Shown: positions 52,270-62,161 of the stretch, piece after piece
Position numbering within the stretch: position 1 is the stretch's first letter
Layout of the letters: the number at the start of each line of letters is the position of its first letter
Assembly: GCF_023566055.1 (NCBI RefSeq)
Contig: NZ_JALIQP010000001.1
Span: 1 to 64,000 of the forward strand
Direction of reading: 5' to 3'
Length of the DNA stretch: 64,000 nt
DNA from: Halosolutus amylolyticus
GTDB taxonomy: Archaea; Halobacteriota; Halobacteria; Halobacteriales; Natrialbaceae
Made by a program: the position numbers and the translations under genes
Notes under the pieces: model-generated
Databases searched by the model: none
What the model saw: the letters and a program-made list of their open reading frames with translations, nothing else
Told to the model about the DNA's origin: nothing

Positions 52270-53103
52270 ATGGTCTCTATAGTCGAGTTGTTCGTACGCG
52301 TCGCCGGCGAAGACCCGGTAATCCAGGGTCTCGTCGGTGGGATATTTATCGCGACGTTGAATCTGATCGGCGCGTCGGTGGTGCTGGTCTGGCGGGATCC
52401 CTCGGAGCGGGCGCTCGATGGTGCGCTCGGATTCGCGGCCGGCGTGATGCTCGCTGCAGCGTTTACGAGTCTCATCATCCCGGGGATCGAGCAGTACTCC
52501 GGCGGCGATCCGATTCCCACGCTCGTCGGCATCGTGCTCGGTGCGCTCTTTCTCGATCGAGCCGACCTGCTCGTCCCGCACGCCCACTATCTCCTGACCG
52601 GACGCACGCGGCCGGATCAGGCCGACCCCAGTACGTCGCTCCCCCTCGACAACGAGCGGGTGGTGCCCGTCGTGCTGTTCATCCTGGCCATCACACTCCA
52701 CAACATGCCCGAGGGGTTGGCAGTCGGTGTCGGCTTTGGGTCCGGAAACGTCGAGAACGCGATCGCGCTCATGCTCGCGATCGGGATCCAGAACGTTCCG
52801 GAGGGGCTCGCGGTCTCGGTGGCCGCGATCAACGCCGGACTGGATCGACGCTTCTACGCGATCCTGGCCGGATTGCGATCGGGGATCGTCGAAATCCCGC
52901 TCGCCGTCCTCGGCGCCCTGGCAGTGAGTACCGTCGAACCGTTACTGCCGTACGCGATGGGCTTCGCCGCGGGGGCGATGCTCTTCGTGATCTCCGACGA
53001 GATCATCCCCGAAACCCACACCCGCGGTCACGAGCGAATCGCCACCCTCGGCGTGATGGCCGGCGTGGTCGTGATGCTCTACCTCGACATCAGTCTGGGA
53101 TGA
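52270..53103 (+). CDS. ZIP-family metal transporter
   Basis: A 277-residue eight-span transporter for divalent metals, probably zinc. The metal-site helix 4 is LHNMPEGLAVGVGFGSG, helix 5 is QNVPEGLAVSVAAIN, and DEIIPETHTRGHER follows helix 7. This is the ZupT/GufA type. A palindromic TATA-like ggtatatacc lies about 66 bp upstream. The ATG at 52270 fits. Confidence 0.92.
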   Translation: MVSIVELFVRVAGEDPVIQGLVGGIFIATLNLIGASVVLVWRDPSERALDGALGFAAGVMLAAAFTSLIIPGIEQYSGGDPIPTLVGIVLGALFLDRADLLVPHAHYLLTGRTRPDQADPSTSLPLDNERVVPVVLFILAITLHNMPEGLAVGVGFGSGNVENAIALMLAIGIQNVPEGLAVSVAAINAGLDRRFYAILAGLRSGIVEIPLAVLGALAVSTVEPLLPYAMGFAAGAMLFVISDEIIPETHTRGHERIATLGVMAGVVVMLYLDISLG

Positions 53104-53200
53104 CGCCCGCCCGCGTACACGCGTACGAAACACCAAGCATAACGGCGCCCGCCGATCGAGATAGCGGGACTCCGTCGATAACGCGATGGACGCGATCGGG

Positions 53201-53953
53201 TCAGTGAACGGGCTCCGGGCTTCCGGTTCGTGGCTCCTCGGACGCGGTCCAGTCGTCGGCCTCGGAGCGCGCCAGGCCGATGCCGAACCAGGCCGTCCAC
53301 AGACCCATCACGATCGTGGCTCCGATCCAGACGAGGCCCCCCAGAGCGATCCCGACTCCGAAGACGAGGACCATCCCTGCGAAGGCCGCGATCGCCGCGA
53401 CGGCACCGATCCACGACGCCCAGGTCGGCGTCGTTCGGGGGCCACTGCGGGCCTCGTTGCCGGCGATCACCGCGATCGCCAGGAGGAAGGCGAGGAACAC
53501 GGCGCTGTGTGCCTCGGCGAAGGCCGACCACGTTTCGAACGTTGTCGTCTCACCGGCGATAGCGGCGTCGGTGATCACGGTCGCCTCGACCACGGCAGCC
53601 GTCGTGACCAGGAGTGCACTCACGATCAGCACGGCCCACGCCGTCGTCACCCACCAGGTCCGAGTGAGCCGTGACCCGGTCGTCAGCACGATCAACCCTC
53701 CGATCGCGAACGCGGAGAGACCGATCGCCGTTACCGCGTGTGCCGTCACCCACCGGGTCGGCGCGTCGGCGATGGTCGCCACGAACTCGGCCGGATCGGG
53801 AGCGGGCGGTGGGTGGAGGGCGAAGCCGACCACGAGCAGCACGGATCCGATCGCGAGCCAGATACCGCCCGCCCGTATCCTCGCGCTCGTGTTCGGCGTC
53901 GATCGGGTGGCTGTGTCTGCAGTTGTTGGCATAGTGTCCTCCGGCGCGTTCAT
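53201..53953 (-). CDS. multi-span membrane protein
   Basis: A 250-residue membrane protein with six predicted spans: GGIWLAIGSVLLVVGFALHP, VTAIGLSAFAIGGLIVLTT, VTTAWAVLIVSALLVTTAAV, AVFLAFLLAIAVIAG and further. The ATG at 53953 is preferred for its preceding gagg; starts at 53932 and 54034 are possible. No family recognised. Confidence 0.65.
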   Translation of the reverse strand: MNAPEDTMPTTADTATRSTPNTSARIRAGGIWLAIGSVLLVVGFALHPPPAPDPAEFVATIADAPTRWVTAHAVTAIGLSAFAIGGLIVLTTGSRLTRTWWVTTAWAVLIVSALLVTTAAVVEATVITDAAIAGETTTFETWSAFAEAHSAVFLAFLLAIAVIAGNEARSGPRTTPTWASWIGAVAAIAAFAGMVLVFGVGIALGGLVWIGATIVMGLWTAWFGIGLARSEADDWTASEEPRTGSPEPVH

Positions 53954-54188
53954 CTCGACGCCCCTCGTCGCCGTCGATGTCTCGGCGAGAACGCTACGTG
54001 GCAGTTGGTTGTGGTGCATGTTAACATTTATCACTATATGGCTAGCGGTGTTCGCGTCCGCGGTATTTCGGCGCGAGTCGTCGGAAACAGTGACCTATCT
54101 GCGATGGGAACTGAACGCCTGTAACGACTATAGTGAACGCGTAACATGCTACGGTTATCCACCTGCACGGGGTATCTCCAGGATACCG

Positions 54189-55592
54189 ATGACCCTCGCA
54201 ACCGTTCCGCGATACGACGATCGGCTCTCCAGGGTGGGGAGGCGAGCGGTGGTCGTCGGAGCGGGGATGGCGGGTCTCGTCGCGGCCCGCGTCCTGTCGG
54301 ACGCGTTCGACACGGTCACGATCGTCGACAAAGACCCGCTCCCCGACGAACCAGTCGCCCGTCGTGGGGTTCCCCAGGGCCGCCAGCCCCATCTGCTCTG
54401 GGAGGCCGGGCGGGCGACGCTGGACGACCTCTTTCCGGGCTACAGCGAGGAGTTGCTCGCGGCCGGCGGGGTATCGATCGACGGGCAGCGGGACCTCCGC
54501 CAGTACAGTCAGGGCGGCTTCCTCGCCAGCGGGACGACCCCGTTCCGGCTCTACCTGGCGACGCGACCGCTGTACGAACAGGTAGTTCGGCGACGCGTCT
54601 CTCGACTCGAGGGCGTTCACGTGCGATCCCGGTGCCGGTGTCTCGGGTACGTCACCGACGACGCGGCGACCGCCGTCCAGGGTGTAACCATCCGAAACCG
54701 AGACGGCGAACGCGAGGACCTGGCCGCAGACCTGGTCGTCGACGCCACCGGACACACGAGTCGGACGCCCACCTGGCTGGAACGTCACGGCTACGCGCCG
54801 CCGCCCATCGACGAGGTGCGTATCGATCTGGTCTACAGTACCATCGCTATCGAGCGACCCCCCAACGATCGCCGAACGATCGGCGTGCTGGCCGAGGCGC
54901 CTCGAACCCGCGGCGGCGCGGCGATGCCGGTCGAGGGCGATCGCTGGCTGGTGAACCTCCATGGCTTGCACGGCGATCGCCCGCCGACGGATCCGGCGGC
55001 GTTCACGGCGTTCGCGGCGAGCCTTCCCACGCCCGAACTGACGGCCCTCATCGAGGAGTACCCGTGGCTCTCCGAGGACGTCGACCGGTATCCGTTTCCG
55101 GCCAGCCGCCGGTACCGCTACGAGGACCTCGATCGGCTCCCCGAGGGCCTGGTCGTCACCGGCGACGCGATCGCCAGCTACAACCCGATCTACGGCCAGG
55201 GGATGTCAGTCGCTATACTCGAGGGGCTGGCGCTTCACCACGCGCTCGCAGAGGGCGGCCGGGAGGATCTCGCGCGGCGTTTTTTCCGCCGTGCCGCGGC
55301 GATCGTCGACGTCGCGTGGGCGATGGCGATCGGAGCCGACTTCGGATTCCCGCAGACGCAGGGTCGAAAGCCGCGCGGAACGGCCGTCTTGAACTGGTAT
55401 CTGAAGCGGCTGTTCCGGACCGCTCAGACGGACGGCACGGTGACCGACGCGTTCGTACGGGTACTCATGATGGAAGAGCCGCCCAGTACGCTGTTGCGGC
55501 CGGGCGTGGCGTGGCGCGTCCTCGGTCCGTCCGGCAGCGTCGGGAAGCCGTTACGTGAGCGTATCACGGGTCGAAGCGACGTCGACGAGTAG
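54189..55592 (+). CDS. FAD-dependent monooxygenase/oxidoreductase
   Basis: A 467-residue flavoprotein of the phenol/p-hydroxybenzoate hydroxylase fold. AVVVGAGMAGLVAARVLSD is the FAD-binding GxGxxG motif near residue 22; the second flavin block is LPEGLVVTGDAIASYNPIYG (GD motif), followed by QGMSVAILEGLALHHAL. DLVVDATGHTSRTPTWLE is the DG-type segment. Substrate unknown; halogenase relatives should be kept in mind. Confidence 0.85.
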   Translation: MTLATVPRYDDRLSRVGRRAVVVGAGMAGLVAARVLSDAFDTVTIVDKDPLPDEPVARRGVPQGRQPHLLWEAGRATLDDLFPGYSEELLAAGGVSIDGQRDLRQYSQGGFLASGTTPFRLYLATRPLYEQVVRRRVSRLEGVHVRSRCRCLGYVTDDAATAVQGVTIRNRDGEREDLAADLVVDATGHTSRTPTWLERHGYAPPPIDEVRIDLVYSTIAIERPPNDRRTIGVLAEAPRTRGGAAMPVEGDRWLVNLHGLHGDRPPTDPAAFTAFAASLPTPELTALIEEYPWLSEDVDRYPFPASRRYRYEDLDRLPEGLVVTGDAIASYNPIYGQGMSVAILEGLALHHALAEGGREDLARRFFRRAAAIVDVAWAMAIGADFGFPQTQGRKPRGTAVLNWYLKRLFRTAQTDGTVTDAFVRVLMMEEPPSTLLRPGVAWRVLGPSGSVGKPLRERITGRSDVDE

Positions 55593-55696
55593 GACCCCGT
55601 CTCGGCTCCCTCGTCGATGACGGATCGACGGATCGATCGATAGCAAGGATCTCATTCACTGGCCGGACGAACGTTTTTCCACGGTATCGTGGAGGT

Positions 55697-57022
55697 ATGA
55701 GTATGCGCCTCGTGGAGATCCTGATCCCGAAACGAAAGCGCGACGCCGTCGAGGAGGTGCTGGAGGAGGAGGACATCGACTACACTCTCACCGAAGAGGA
55801 GAGTCGCAACGAGCCCTCGGTCGTCGTCACGTTTCCGCTTCCGGCGCCCGCAGTCGAATCCGTTCTCGACGACGTCCGAGAGACGGGGATCGACGAGGAT
55901 TCCTACACCGTGATCGTCGAGGCGGAAACCGTCATCTCCGAACGGTTCGACGAACTCGAACAGCGATACGCCCGGAATACCGCACGTATCTCTCGCGAGG
56001 AGATGCAGGCGCAGGCGAAGGAGCTCACCCCGCGATTCAGCACGTACCTCGTCATGACGATCATGAGCGTGGTCGTCGCGACGGCCGGCCTGCTGCTCGA
56101 TTCACCGGCGGTCGTCGTCGGGTCGATGGTGATCGCGCCGTTGATCGGACCCGCACTCGGTGCGAGCGTAGGTACGGTCATCAACGATCGCGCACTGTTT
56201 CGTCGGGGAATCAGGCTCCAGGCGATCGGACTCGGCGTCGGCGTCCTCACCGCCGCGGCCTTCGCCTTCGTCGTCAGGACGACGGGACTCGTCTCGCCGA
56301 TGATCGACCTCTTCGCGATCTCGGAGATACAGGGCCGGTTACGGCCCGACGTGCTCTCGCTCGTCATCGCGATCGGTGCCGGCGTGGCCGGTGCGTGGAC
56401 GCTCACTGCGGGGACGTCGGCCGCCCTCGTCGGCGTCATGATCGCCGCGGCGCTCGTGCCGCCCCTGGGCGTCGTCGGCATCGGTATCGCGTGGGGCCTC
56501 CCGAAGGTCACCCTCGCCGCGGGCGTCCTCGTCCTGGTCAACATCCTCACGATCAACGTCACCAGCCTCGGCGTCCTCTGGTACAAGGGGTATCGGCCGG
56601 AAAACTGGTTCCAGCAGGACGAAGCCGCCGTCGCCACGAAAAAACGCGCCGTCGTCCTCGCCGTCGCGATCGTCGTCCTCTCGGGATTTCTCGCCGGCGT
56701 GTCGTACGACACGTACCGCGCCGGGGCCTACGAGGAGGGCGTCACCGACGACGTCGCTGCCGTCCTCGATTCGCCAGCGTACGCCGACCTCACGCTCGTC
56801 GACGTCGCGATCGAATACACCGATCCGGTTCCGCCCCGCCAGCCCGAACGGGTCGTCGTCACGATCGGCCATCCGATCGGGACCGATCCGCCGCCGATCG
56901 GCGACGAGCTCCAGTCCCGAGAGAGCGTCCGCGCGGAGTCGGCGATTCACCTGCCGACCGGGCCGCTCGTCGAGTCCAACCGTGCTGAGGTGGTGGTCCA
57001 CTACACCGAGATAGAGCGGTGA
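55697..57022 (+). CDS. DUF389 / TIGR00341 membrane protein
   Basis: A 441-residue protein. An N-terminal cytosolic beta domain (MRLVEILIPKRKRDAVEEVL) precedes the DUF389 membrane core with the conserved DSPAVVVGSMVIAPLIGPAL and LTAGTSAALVGVMIAAALVPPLGVVG. A soluble C-terminal domain follows. An SD-like GGAGG at 55691-55695 is best spaced for ATG 55703, so the true start may be two codons later. Transport function suspected, not known. Confidence 0.9.
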   Translation: MSMRLVEILIPKRKRDAVEEVLEEEDIDYTLTEEESRNEPSVVVTFPLPAPAVESVLDDVRETGIDEDSYTVIVEAETVISERFDELEQRYARNTARISREEMQAQAKELTPRFSTYLVMTIMSVVVATAGLLLDSPAVVVGSMVIAPLIGPALGASVGTVINDRALFRRGIRLQAIGLGVGVLTAAAFAFVVRTTGLVSPMIDLFAISEIQGRLRPDVLSLVIAIGAGVAGAWTLTAGTSAALVGVMIAAALVPPLGVVGIGIAWGLPKVTLAAGVLVLVNILTINVTSLGVLWYKGYRPENWFQQDEAAVATKKRAVVLAVAIVVLSGFLAGVSYDTYRAGAYEEGVTDDVAAVLDSPAYADLTLVDVAIEYTDPVPPRQPERVVVTIGHPIGTDPPPIGDELQSRESVRAESAIHLPTGPLVESNRAEVVVHYTEIER

Positions 57023-57187
57023 TCAGAGTAGCCGGTACCAGCAGTATGGGTTCCTTTGGACCCGAATACCGGTGTTTGCTGGGTCAACGTTTCTGAAACA
57101 GTTTCCGGGTCGGGAGGCGTTCACTTGGACAGTGCCGGCGCCAACCTTAGATAGACCTGACTCGTACCAGGGGAGCGATTATAAATC

Positions 57188-57796
57188 ATGAGCAATGACG
57201 AGGGACGACGGCTGGTTTCTCGTACTATCGAGGGAGTGGAAACGCTGGTCAGCACCGAATCAGGTGAGATTTTCGTCGATATCCCCGCCGCGAATTCGCG
57301 TTATATACGCGTCGAAGAAGGCCAAACGGTTCAGGAAGGGGACATTCGGTCACAGACAGCAGAAGAACTCACATCCGAATCACTCAGGAAATGGACGGTA
57401 GAGACCATCGGACCGAAGACTGTCATCGGGACGGATCAGGAAACGGGCGAACGGCGCGAATGGGATCGCGAGTCGCTCGAGCAAAAACTCGCGATCGGGA
57501 GCCTCAGCACGGTCCTCGCCGATTTCGAGCGGGTGAACGTAAGCGGAGAGACGAAACCGTCGGATCGGGAGGACCGACGTTCGGACGAGAAAGCCGTAAT
57601 CGTGACCGTTTACGGAGACGATAGCCGAAAATTCACCCAAACGTACCGCCTCGTCGACGACGATGCCGTCAGCGACGAACGCCGCCTCGAATTGGTGGAA
57701 TCGGACGACCGTATCGGACGGTTCGAAACTGCTCTTCAAGAGCGGTTCGAACGAGCAGTCGAACTTGCGCTACGAAGCGAAGGCTATGCGATCTGA
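57188..57796 (+). CDS. orphan acidic hypothetical protein in a low-GC patch
   Basis: A 202-residue protein with no recognised domain. The N-terminal part is beta-rich (GVETLVSTESGEIFVDIPAA), the C-terminal half helical and charged. Codon use and GC are visibly lower than in the neighbours, suggesting acquisition. An attataaat box lies only ~10 bp before this ATG, which is too close for a normal leader; translation may start further in, for example at GTG 57236. Confidence 0.5.
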   Translation: MSNDEGRRLVSRTIEGVETLVSTESGEIFVDIPAANSRYIRVEEGQTVQEGDIRSQTAEELTSESLRKWTVETIGPKTVIGTDQETGERREWDRESLEQKLAIGSLSTVLADFERVNVSGETKPSDREDRRSDEKAVIVTVYGDDSRKFTQTYRLVDDDAVSDERRLELVESDDRIGRFETALQERFERAVELALRSEGYAI

Positions 57797-57973
57797 CCGC
57801 CGCTTCTTTCCACCTCGAAGTTCTCACAGTCGTTGGGACGTACTATTGCAGTATTGCACCCCTCAGTGGTTGATACGCGCGTTGTCCGAACGTAGCTGTT
57901 CGAATCGCGCGTGAAACGAGGGCGCCGACTGCTACGTACCGACGATAGTCGAACACGGTCCTGCCGTTTGCGC

Positions 57974-60073
57974 TCATTCGGGTCTGCCGACCCGATCCGA
58001 TGACGACGATCGATCGCCGATCGGATTCGAAACCGGACTGGTCGCGTACTCGTGGCGCTTCCCCTTGAGTCGCATCGTCGTGAGCGCCTTGTGGGTCGCT
58101 GGCTCAGCGAACAGGGCTGTTTCGTCTCGATCGACCCGCTCCATCGAAACGACTCTCGACCCGCGGAGCTCCTCGAAGGCCGATCGGCAGTGATCGCGAA
58201 CGATCGCCCAGCACTCGCGGGCGTCGACCGGTGTGGACTCGACAAGCGCGACGAACAGTTCAGTCAGATGATTCTGGAACAGCGCGTAGAACAGCTTCCA
58301 GTGGAGGTCCCGCTCGTCGTCGGCTTCGATATCGGAGTCGGGATAGATCTCTATCGAGAGGCCCCGTTCTGCGAGTCGCTCTTCGTGGACGCGGATCCCA
58401 CCGAAATCCCGGACGAGGGTCCCGGTCGGCCGACCGTCATCGAAGACCACGTAACTGTTCTGGAGGTGCGATTCGAGCGCGATCCCGTACGCGGAGAGCA
58501 GACGGAGCTGGCCGGTGACGACGGCCGAGACGTAGGCGTCGACGAAGGCCCGCGTTGCGTCCGCGAGATCGGTCGCGTCGATCGCGTCCGCGTACCGGTC
58601 GACGGCCTCACGAACGAGCGGGTCCCCCGTCGCGGGCGAGTCGGCGACGAGCACGGCCGCTGGGACGACCCGCCCGTCGGTACCGACGAGCCGATGGGAT
58701 CGGGGGTTCGATCGAACCAGTCCGGACAGGTGTCGCACGTCGTCGTAGGAGTCGCCGTCGACGTGGGGACCGCCGGGCGGATAGTAACAGGCGGCGGCGG
58801 GTTCCGAGAGGAAGCCGAGCCCGGAGAACGCCGCCGAATCGGCGATCTCGCGGAGCAGGCGCGTCACCCGCGGGCCGTTGTGGACCGCCTGCGGGGAGAC
58901 CGTCCGCTCGACGTTCGTCAACTGGACGCCGATCGCGAGTTTGCAGTGGAGCGGGGCGGTGTGAGCACTGTCTTCGGCTCCCGCGTACGGGGTGACCGTG
59001 CGGAGATTGAGCAGCGGCGTCGCCGACCGGACGAAATCCGGTATCGGGACGACTGTCCCGTCCGCACGCTGGCTCTCGTACCGGTCGGGGAGCACGTGCT
59101 GGAACTGCCACGGGTGGACCGGGATTACCGCGTACTCGCTGGCGTCGGTCGGCACCGTTCGCGAAACCGCGTCGGCGAGTCCGTCGAACGTCGTATAGAG
59201 CCGATCGGTCAGCGATCGGTCGTCTATCGACGTCTCCCGCACCCGTTCGGTGTGGACGGCGACGAAGCGAACGTCGATCGAGCCGGTGAACTCGGGTGCA
59301 TACGCCACTCCTGCAGTCTCGGTCATCCCGCGGCGGATCTTCGCGCTCGGGTGAAGCGGGTGGCCGTCGGTGACGAGGCGTTCGAGTGCGGCGGGAGCGT
59401 CGGCGGCGCGGAGCCGCCGGGTCACGTCCTCGGGGTCGGAGCCGGGGCCGAGAACAGTCCCGTCAGAGCCGAACGAACGGCGGTGATCGAATCGGGCCAC
59501 CCGGGCCAGCGCGAGGTTCGCAGTGCTCTCGGCCAGTTCCCGCTCGATCCGATCGGCCTGCTCGACGTCGCGAAACGCCCCCGATCGCCGCAGGAGCGCC
59601 GCGAGGTCGAGCGGGTGGTCGAGGTCGTCGATCCCGGCCACCGTCAGCCGCCGGATCGGCTCGGCGAGCCGTAGCCGACCGTAGCCGTACTTCCCCTCGA
59701 TTGAGGCGTACACGACCGTGGCAGCTTCCGGAAGGGACAACAGCGCGACCCGATCGCAGCCGTCGGGGACCGGGAGAGAGCCGTCCGTCCAGTTCGCATC
59801 GTCGAGCGTCGGCACCATGCGCCGCGCAATCGTCGTGGCGGCGGTCGGCCGGCACGTCTCGGGGTCGGGAAGCGCGTCGGGAGAACCACGCACTAGACCA
59901 CGGAACAGCCGTCGAATGCCGATCGATCGGGCTGTGGGGAGAACTGACAGGTACGCGGTTTCGGGCGGGTCCGCGAGGTCGTTCGCGTCGGCATACCGCG
60001 TCGCAACGGCGAACGCGTCCCGTTCGGCGGCGGTTCGTAACTGCACGTCGACCGGGCCTGTGACGTCCGTCAT
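57974..60073 (-). CDS. IucA/IucC family NRPS-independent siderophore synthetase
   Basis: A 699-residue cytosolic ATP-dependent synthetase that joins a carboxylate to an amine or alcohol to make hydroxamate-type siderophores. Family motifs are in order: DGHPLHPSAKIRRGM, VIPVHPWQFQ, KLAIGVQLTNVERTVS, ESHLQNSYVVFDD, LVRDFGGIRVHEE and WKLFYALFQNHL. Complete length. No decarboxylase, acetylase or monooxygenase partners are in the window, so it is isolated. No iron-box-like palindrome is seen upstream; it may be read through from the upstream genes. Confidence 0.9.
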   Translation of the reverse strand: MTDVTGPVDVQLRTAAERDAFAVATRYADANDLADPPETAYLSVLPTARSIGIRRLFRGLVRGSPDALPDPETCRPTAATTIARRMVPTLDDANWTDGSLPVPDGCDRVALLSLPEAATVVYASIEGKYGYGRLRLAEPIRRLTVAGIDDLDHPLDLAALLRRSGAFRDVEQADRIERELAESTANLALARVARFDHRRSFGSDGTVLGPGSDPEDVTRRLRAADAPAALERLVTDGHPLHPSAKIRRGMTETAGVAYAPEFTGSIDVRFVAVHTERVRETSIDDRSLTDRLYTTFDGLADAVSRTVPTDASEYAVIPVHPWQFQHVLPDRYESQRADGTVVPIPDFVRSATPLLNLRTVTPYAGAEDSAHTAPLHCKLAIGVQLTNVERTVSPQAVHNGPRVTRLLREIADSAAFSGLGFLSEPAAACYYPPGGPHVDGDSYDDVRHLSGLVRSNPRSHRLVGTDGRVVPAAVLVADSPATGDPLVREAVDRYADAIDATDLADATRAFVDAYVSAVVTGQLRLLSAYGIALESHLQNSYVVFDDGRPTGTLVRDFGGIRVHEERLAERGLSIEIYPDSDIEADDERDLHWKLFYALFQNHLTELFVALVESTPVDARECWAIVRDHCRSAFEELRGSRVVSMERVDRDETALFAEPATHKALTTMRLKGKRHEYATSPVSNPIGDRSSSSDRVGRPE

Positions 60074-60136
60074 CCGTCGGTTCCTACGGCAGGCAGGGCC
60101 AAGAACCTCGGTGACGGGGGCGGCGATCGGTTCCGC

Positions 60137-60373
60137 TCAGGGGTGCCACCGGAGTCCACTGTGCTCGACGGTGTATCCTCGATCGCCACACGACGGACAG
60201 CCCGTCCCGCCGCGGTCGCGATCGAGCGGGCGATCCGGAATCCGGTGCTCGAATCCGCAGGTCGAACAGACGATCGATGCGGGCACGGGCCGTGGATCGA
60301 TCGGGATCGGAGTAACGCTGGGGGTGGCAGGGGCAGGGACGGTCCCGGACGAGTCGCCCGCCGACCGTGTCAT
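60137..60373 (-). CDS. small zinc-ribbon protein
   Basis: A 78-residue protein whose last half is a zinc ribbon: IVCSTCGFEHRIPDRPLD and GCPSCGDRGYTVEHSG. The first ~32 residues are Pro/Thr-rich linker. Its ATG overlaps the MaoC stop (ATGA), so the two are translationally coupled. The role may be an accessory for the MaoC protein or unrelated. Confidence 0.65.
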   Translation of the reverse strand: MTRSAGDSSGTVPAPATPSVTPIPIDPRPVPASIVCSTCGFEHRIPDRPLDRDRGGTGCPSCGDRGYTVEHSGLRWHP

Positions 60374-61032
60374 TCAGCGTCGGGCGACTCGGTGATGACG
60401 ACGACGGCTTCCCCGTCGATCACCGTCTCGCCCTCGTCGGTCGAGACGGTCGTCTCGAGGCGGTACTGGTCGTTGCCGAGTGCCTCGACGATCCGACAGT
60501 CGGCGGTGACTGTGTCGCCGACGGCGACTGGCGCGCGGAACTCGAGGTCCTGGGAGAGGTAGATCGTATTGCCGGGGAACCGGGCCAGCGCGGCGCTGAT
60601 CGTGCCGGCGACCAGCGTGCCGTGGACGATTCGACCCTGGAACTGGGTCGCGTCGGCGTAGTCCTCGTCCAGGTGGAGGCGGTTCGTGTCGCCGCTCACT
60701 CCTGCGAACGCGGAGACGTCGGTCTCGGCGATCGGTTTGCTGAACTGGACGAAATCGCCAACTTCGAGGTCCGACACCGCAGAGACCGATCGGTCCGTCG
60801 TCCAGGTCTCGTCGCTGCAGGCGACCGACGGGACCGATACGGACTCCTCCGTGACGGGCGCGTCCGGTTCGTCGTCTTCGGCCCCGGACGTCGCTGGAGA
60901 GATCCCCATTGCCGCCAGGACGGCGTTGTTGGCCTCGACGTAGCTGTTTACGACGTGCCGTGAGATGTTCGCCCAGTGCTCGTTGATCGCCGTCGAATCG
61001 ACGTCGGTGGATTGCGGTGATTGACTACTCAT
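60370..61032 (-). CDS. MaoC-family (R)-enoyl-CoA hydratase
   Basis: A 220-residue hot-dog-fold enzyme. The catalytic block is FAGVSGDTNRLHLDEDYA with Asp/His, followed by RIVHGTLVAGTISAAL. The N-terminal ~85 residues have a helical segment (NEHWANISRHVVNSYVEANN) reminiscent of polyhydroxyalkanoate granule proteins, so the protein may be a PhaJ-type supplier of 3-hydroxyacyl-CoA for PHA. The start at 61032 is preferred over long upstream frames. It overlaps the zinc-ribbon gene downstream. Confidence 0.85.
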   Translation of the reverse strand: MSSQSPQSTDVDSTAINEHWANISRHVVNSYVEANNAVLAAMGISPATSGAEDDEPDAPVTEESVSVPSVACSDETWTTDRSVSAVSDLEVGDFVQFSKPIAETDVSAFAGVSGDTNRLHLDEDYADATQFQGRIVHGTLVAGTISAALARFPGNTIYLSQDLEFRAPVAVGDTVTADCRIVEALGNDQYRLETTVSTDEGETVIDGEAVVVITESPDAE

Positions 61033-61204
61033 TGGTTTCGTCTGCTGTGGCGGATCGGTCGTCCAGAGAGCGATCGCGTGGCTGCGACACCGACTCCGTA
61101 CGGGTGCCGTCAAATCGTTCCACGTCATCCTCCTTTTATTCGGCTCCAAAGCAGTTTGGACGTCTCTGCGGACGAAGACGGGGACTCTCGGCTCCGGTTC
61201 GACG

Positions 61205-62032
61205 CTACGCCAGGGCGAGACCCTCGAAGAACGTCGCACTCGCGGCGTTGAACGCCCGTGGCCGGTCCTGGTTGACGAGGTGTGCCGCCTCGTCGATCGT
61301 CAGCCAGGTGCCGTCGTCGATGGCCGTCGCGATCTCGCGTCCCTGTCGTTTCACCAGCGGTGCCTCGTGCTCCCCGTGGACGACGAGCGTCGGCGTCTCG
61401 ACGTGCGGTAGCGCTGGTGGTTCGTACCGGTAGAGCGCATCGAACACCTTCCGGAACTCCGATCGGGAGACGTCGTCGACGCAGTCGATCGCCGCCTCGC
61501 GGACCTCGGGGGAGTGGGCCAGCCACGGCTTCCCGGTCGTCGATCGAATCGACCCGAGCATGGAGCGAAACGTCGTCTTCGGGCCGGTCATCGCCAGCGA
61601 GGTCGAGAGCATCGGCATCGGTGACAGCCCCGCCTTGAGTCCCGACGGCAGATCGACCGGCGGCATCGACTGCACCGCTCCGGCCATGATCGCACCCGCC
61701 GCCCGATCGGGGTGTCGATCGAGGAACTCCTGGACGACCATCGACCCCAGCGAGATGCCACAGAGAATCGGCTCGTCGATCGCGAGGTGGTCGAGCAACG
61801 CCTCGAGGTCGTCGGTGAAGAGTTCGATCGAGTACCGGTCCGTCGCGGTCGCGCCAGTTCGTCCGTGGCCGCGGACGTCCAGCGTGACGACCCGATAGTC
61901 GTCTGCGAAGTGACTGACCTGGCTCGCCCACGCGTCGCCGTTCATCCAGCCGCCGTGGACGAACACGATCGAGTGACCGTCACCTGCAGTCTCGTACCAG
62001 AGGCGTGCGTCGTCGCGCGGGAGTTCTGCCAT
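61205..62032 (-). CDS. alpha/beta hydrolase
   Basis: A 275-residue hydrolase. The oxyanion region is IVFVHGGWMNGDAWASQ, the nucleophile elbow is LCGISLGSMVVQ (Ser), and a late His sits in TIDEAAHLVNQDRP, with Asp/Glu in LVVHGEHEAPL. Substrate unknown (esters, epoxides or haloalkanes in the superfamily). A single gene. Confidence 0.88.
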   Translation of the reverse strand: MAELPRDDARLWYETAGDGHSIVFVHGGWMNGDAWASQVSHFADDYRVVTLDVRGHGRTGATATDRYSIELFTDDLEALLDHLAIDEPILCGISLGSMVVQEFLDRHPDRAAGAIMAGAVQSMPPVDLPSGLKAGLSPMPMLSTSLAMTGPKTTFRSMLGSIRSTTGKPWLAHSPEVREAAIDCVDDVSRSEFRKVFDALYRYEPPALPHVETPTLVVHGEHEAPLVKRQGREIATAIDDGTWLTIDEAAHLVNQDRPRAFNAASATFFEGLALA

Positions 62033-62161
62033 TACCTCTTCTGGGGGCTGGACGGGTAAAGTACGACGGGTTGCGTACGACGCTGGTGAGAATCGCGGCG
62101 GGCAAAATCGGTGCCGAAACGCGTACGAATCGGCCGTATCGGAGCAGTTCCGGCGCCGGAA

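Noticed and set aside
53280-54188. long N-terminal extension of the FAD monooxygenase frame
   Set aside because: It lies over the minus-strand membrane protein and lacks domain features; the true start is the ATG at 54189.
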